Assembly: GCA_964500525.1 (NCBI GenBank)
Contig: CAZCOE010000022.1
Span: 1 to 27,164, forward strand
Origin: RGIG7378 sp964500525
GTDB lineage: Bacteria > Bacillota > Clostridia > RGIG7378
Length of the DNA: 27,164 nucleotides
Direction: 5' to 3'
The notes beneath the pieces were generated by a model. The model did not search any database. It saw nothing but the letters and a program-made list of their open reading frames with translations, and was not told the DNA's origin. Made by a program: the position numbers and the translations under genes. This document shows, in pieces, positions 24,873-27,164 of this stretch (the first letter of the stretch is position 1; every line of letters starts with the position of its first letter).

Positions 24873-25700
24873 CTATTCGTATCCATCCATCAGCCTTTGC
24901 CTGATAACCATGTAGAAACTGTGATCCCCCAGCTTAATCATATTAACCTTTTGGGGAGATATGCTCAGTGTAACTGTATCCCCTGTCCTGAGTTCCCGAG
25001 GATTGCGACCGTCAGTCAGCAGCATATGGCCGGCGGTTTCTCTGGCTCCGTCCTGCTCTATCCTGACAAATATCCGGTCTCCGGGACATGTAACCAGGGA
25101 ACTGCCGATAAATGTTCTGGCGCAAATTGGTGTAATTACCGCATTCTCTGCCTGGGGCATCAATATGGGGCCTCCGGCATTTTGGTTATATGCGGTGGAT
25201 CCTGTGGCAGTGCATATCAGCATACCGTCTCCTCTGAAGGTGTCGATGTGGGATCCGTTGATCTCCAACCTGATCCTGGACATATGTCTGCGGCCGCCTC
25301 GGCTGATGCATACCTCGTTCACTGCCAGGATATCTTCCTCTCCGGAAATGCTGCCAACCAAAACCGCTCTCTGCTCAATCTGGTAATCGCCGGCAATTAT
25401 TCTGCGCACCTGTGTCAGGGACTCCTCCTTGCCACACTGGGCCAAATATCCCAGATGTCCAAAGTTTACGCCGAGAATTGGTATCTGTCGTGGAAAAATT
25501 TCCCTGGCTGCCCGCAGAATGGTGCCGTCTCCTCCCAGCACAATCAGCACATCTGCGCTGTCCAGGAGCTCCACCTTGTTGTCAGTCTCGGCTGTATATA
25601 TTACTGCCCGGCCTCCGCATTGGGAAATTGTGCTGCTGAGTGTCTCTGCAAACTCCAGAGTTTCGGCCTTGCAGGGGTTGGGTCTGATTGCAAATAACAT
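24873..25700 (-). CDS. nadK: NAD kinase
   Basis: Phosphorylates NAD to NADP using ATP or polyphosphate. The 275 residues match the bacterial family. GGDGT is at 56-60, followed by ILGVNFGHLGYLA (75-87), AVNEV with Asn128-Glu129, and DGMLICTATGSTAYNQNAGG (158-177), the NAD-binding loop. C-terminal beta-sandwich strands complete the fold. The ATG overlaps the galE stop by one base (TAATG), a tight coupling. Linkage to galE is not required by function and is probably a housekeeping grouping. Length, motifs and order all agree, so the assignment is firm. Confidence 0.97.
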   Translation of the reverse strand: MLFAIRPNPCKAETLEFAETLSSTISQCGGRAVIYTAETDNKVELLDSADVLIVLGGDGTILRAAREIFPRQIPILGVNFGHLGYLAQCGKEESLTQVRRIIAGDYQIEQRAVLVGSISGEEDILAVNEVCISRGGRRHMSRIRLEINGSHIDTFRGDGMLICTATGSTAYNQNAGGPILMPQAENAVITPICARTFIGSSLVTCPGDRIFVRIEQDGARETAGHMLLTDGRNPRELRTGDTVTLSISPQKVNMIKLGDHSFYMVIRQRLMDGYE

Positions 25701-26722
25701 TAGTCTGCTCCTTTGTACCCCTGGGGATTATTCTTCTGCCAATTCCAGGAATCCCGGCACATTTCATTGAGACCCATCTGTGCCTCCCATCCAAACAGTT
25801 CCTTGGCTTTGGTGGGGTCAGCATAGCAGGCGTCTATGTCCCCGGGGCGCCTGGGGGCGTACTCATATGGAACCTGAACCCCGTTTATCTTGGCAAATGA
25901 TTCTGCCATCTCCTTGACGCTGTAGCCTGTGCCTGTGCCCAGGTTCACTGCAATGCAGCCCTTGTGTGCGTCACAGTATGGCAGTGCAGCCACGTGGCCC
26001 TTGGCCAGATCCACCACGTGGATATAGTCTCTGACCCCGGTGCCATCGGGAGTGTTGTAGTCATTGCCAAATATGCTGAGGTGGTTTCTCCTGCCCACAG
26101 CCACTTGAGAAATATAGGGCATCAGGTTGTTGGGAATGCCGGAGGGGTCCTCACCCATCAAGCCGCTGGAGTGGGCTCCTACGGGGTTAAAATATCTGAG
26201 CAATACAGCAGATAACTGGGGATTAGCCCTTGCTGCATCCCGAATAATCTGCTCGATCATGTACTTGGTCCAGCCATAGGGGTTGGTGCAGCCTCCTGTG
26301 GGGCTGTCCTCGGTGAGAGGAAGCTTGTCCGGTGTGCCGTAGACAGTTGCAGAGGAGCTGAAAATCAGGTTATGTACCCCGTGTCTCTCCATGGCATCCA
26401 ACAATACCAGAGTGCTGTCGATATTGTTTCTATAATACTGAATTGGAATTGAAACCGATTCGCCTACTGCCTTAAGTCCCGCAAAGTGGATGCATGCGTC
26501 AAAATGCCCCTGGGCAAACAGCTTGTCCACCGCCTCTGTGTCGCACATGTCTATGGTATGCGCCTCCACGTCGGAACCTGCAATGCGCTCAATACGCCTG
26601 ATTACCTCAGGACAGCTGTTGGAATAGTTATCTGCGATAATGGGGGTGTGACCTGCGTTTATCAACTCAACTGCTGTATGGCTGCCTATGTATCCGGCTC
26701 CACCTGTAAGTAAAACCCTCAT
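25700..26722 (-). CDS. galE: UDP-glucose 4-epimerase
   Basis: Interconverts UDP-glucose and UDP-galactose (possibly also the N-acetyl forms), feeding galactose use and surface glycan synthesis. The 340-residue SDR-type enzyme has the NAD-binding GGAGYIGS at 7-14, the catalytic Ser region SSSATVYG (122-129) and the YxxxK pair Tyr149/Lys153 in NPYGWTKYM. The frame stays open 79 codons further upstream into the repeat region, but that part is not protein: AAGGGAG lies before the ATG at 26722, and a promoter at 26754-26782 fits this start. It is the first gene of the galE-nadK-lipoprotein-uppP-GT2 run. Confidence 0.97.
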   Translation of the reverse strand: MRVLLTGGAGYIGSHTAVELINAGHTPIIADNYSNSCPEVIRRIERIAGSDVEAHTIDMCDTEAVDKLFAQGHFDACIHFAGLKAVGESVSIPIQYYRNNIDSTLVLLDAMERHGVHNLIFSSSATVYGTPDKLPLTEDSPTGGCTNPYGWTKYMIEQIIRDAARANPQLSAVLLRYFNPVGAHSSGLMGEDPSGIPNNLMPYISQVAVGRRNHLSIFGNDYNTPDGTGVRDYIHVVDLAKGHVAALPYCDAHKGCIAVNLGTGTGYSVKEMAESFAKINGVQVPYEYAPRRPGDIDACYADPTKAKELFGWEAQMGLNEMCRDSWNWQKNNPQGYKGAD

Positions 26723-26753
26723 ATGATTCTCCCTTAGTTGTTTGTTTATTGTA

Positions 26754-26782
26754 ATGATATTCCGAAAACACAATCGTGTAAA
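26754..26782 (-). promoter_or_regulatory. Promoter of galE operon
   Basis: TTTACA (26782-26777), a 17-base spacer and TATCAT (26759-26754) on the minus strand. The start near 26747 gives a leader of about 25 bases containing the galE ribosome binding site. The repeat block begins directly after the -35 box. Confidence 0.75.
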
Positions 26783-26940
26783 GAGCGGAGCGTAGGCGAA
26801 GCGAGCGAAGGCGAAGCGAAGCTTCGCAGTGAAGAGTGAATCCCTTGGTACTTTTGACCGCCCAAAAGTACCGGAAAAGGCGCCGCACCCGGCGAAGCTT
26901 TGCGACCCAGTGAAGAGTGTAGAGTGATGAGTGAAGAGTT
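26783..26940. repeat. GCGAAGC/GTGAAGAGTG repeat block
   Basis: This holds a cluster of GCGAAG units ending in the perfect palindrome GCGAAGCTTCGC, then CAGTGAAGAGTG (26827-26838). After a 10-bp inverted repeat the pattern returns as GCGAAGCTTTGCG and CAGTGAAGAGTG (26908-26919), followed by further GAGTGA units. Composition differs from the neighbouring genes. It is probably one or two copies of a small non-autonomous intergenic repeat, related to 19560-19612. Confidence 0.6.
26847..26872. repeat. Perfect 10-bp inverted repeat
   Basis: GGTACTTTTG (26847-26856) and CAAAAGTACC (26863-26872) flank a six-base ACCGCC loop. As RNA it makes a stable hairpin on either strand. It lies inside the repeat block and could be a terminator-like or mobile-repeat core. 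Confidence 0.75.
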
Positions 26941-26983
26941 GAGGACGCCATGCTCCCATGCTCGATTGGGAAGCGGAGCACGA

Positions 26984-27002
26984 CTTAGGGCGGTGCCCTA
27001 AG
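26984..27002. repeat. Perfect 8-bp inverted repeat
   Basis: CTTAGGGC and GCCCTAAG enclose GGT. It is flanked by near-copies of GAAGCGG (about 26970 and 27009), so the hairpin sits within a small direct repeat. Function unknown. Confidence 0.7.
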
Positions 27003-27146
27003 AACCCGAAGCGGTGATATGCTCCTATGAGGGGTTATATAGTTCTCACTCTTCGGGCGGGAGTCCGGAGCTGCACCTCCGATCAAATTACCTGTATGAA
27101 CTGCTTGATAAAGGTGCATACTTATTTTCAAAAGGGGGTGAAACTC
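27003..27146 (+). other. Structured leader of the edge gene, unassigned
   Basis: The 144 bases before the plus-strand start can form two adjacent hairpins: ACTC/GAGT (27048-27064) and CGGAG/CTCCG (27066-27081). An AT-rich stretch then runs to the ribosome binding site. I could not match it to a riboswitch class or T-box, and no convincing promoter was found. It may be a regulatory leader or the edge of the repeat region. Confidence 0.35.
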
Positions 27147-27164
27147 ATGAGCAACAAGAAGGAC
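27147..27164 (+). CDS. Start of an unidentified gene, cut by window end
   Basis: Only six codons (MSNKKD) are present. The start is credible because AAGGGGGTGA, nearly the full complement of the 16S rRNA tail, lies five bases before the ATG. The product cannot be named. Confidence 0.65.

Noticed and set aside
26723..26959. N-terminal extension of galE by 79 codons
   Set aside because: The extension is made of intergenic repeat, crosses a good promoter, and the ATG at 26722 has a proper ribosome binding site and the normal GalE N-terminus.
26783..27002. Possible CRISPR or insertion sequence
   Set aside because: Repeats are short, irregular and without equal spacers; there are no cas or transposase genes in the window.
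27003..27146. Known riboswitch or T-box before the edge gene
   Set aside because: I compared it by eye with the conserved cores of common classes (THF, glycine, ZTP, fluoride, guanidine, T-box) and found no match.

Overview
The window reads as chromosome of a Gram-positive anaerobe of the class Clostridia, probably a gut or rumen fibre degrader. The signs are AddAB rather than RecBCD, strong AGGAGG ribosome binding sites, lipoproteins with Thr-Pro-rich linkers, an ECF-type ThiT transporter under a TPP riboswitch, the TelA/XpaC pair, and GH5 and GH20 glycosidases. Family and genus cannot be fixed from the sequence alone. I see no tRNA, rRNA, CRISPR array, complete insertion sequence or prophage.

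Region A (about 1-11,640, minus strand) is a long, tightly packed run starting at a promoter before nth. In transcription order it encodes endonuclease III, an MscS channel, a membrane-anchored amidase-like protein that has lost all four zinc/catalytic residues, an MBL-fold hydrolase, an intact N-acetylmuramoyl-L-alanine amidase, XpaC, TelA, a short sugar-isomerase-like protein, a GH20 hexosaminidase, an AraC-type regulator, an unknown protein and a Q/N-rich low-complexity protein. Several junctions are ATGA overlaps or gaps of 1-10 bases. The content suggests an envelope and amino-sugar theme attached to a repair gene.

Region B (11,640-18,720, plus strand) is addB-addA, the recombination helicase-nuclease. 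Its promoter interlocks with the nth promoter, and the predicted transcription start falls on the addB ATG, so the message may be leaderless.

Region C (18,720-26,722, minus strand) begins with galE and runs through nadK, a small lipoprotein, uppP and a polyprenyl-type GT2, then a GH5 endoglucanase lipoprotein with its own promoter. A secreted Cys-rich protein with a lipoprotein follows; the Cys-rich gene has a T7 frameshift inside its signal peptide. Last comes thiT with its promoter, TPP riboswitch and terminator. galE, UppP and the GT2 point to sugar-nucleotide and undecaprenyl-phosphate-linked glycan chemistry.

Region D (26,723-27,164) is a repeat- and hairpin-rich intergenic stretch. It carries the galE promoter on the minus strand and the first six codons of a plus-strand gene cut by the window edge. 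A related repeat lies upstream of the thiT promoter.

The most unusual items are the amidase/pseudo-amidase pair sharing an unassigned N-terminal domain, the signal-peptide frameshift at a TTTTTTA heptamer, the interlocked nth/addB promoters with a probably leaderless addB, and the shortened sugar-isomerase-like protein next to GH20. I do not claim a wholly new defence or mobile system.
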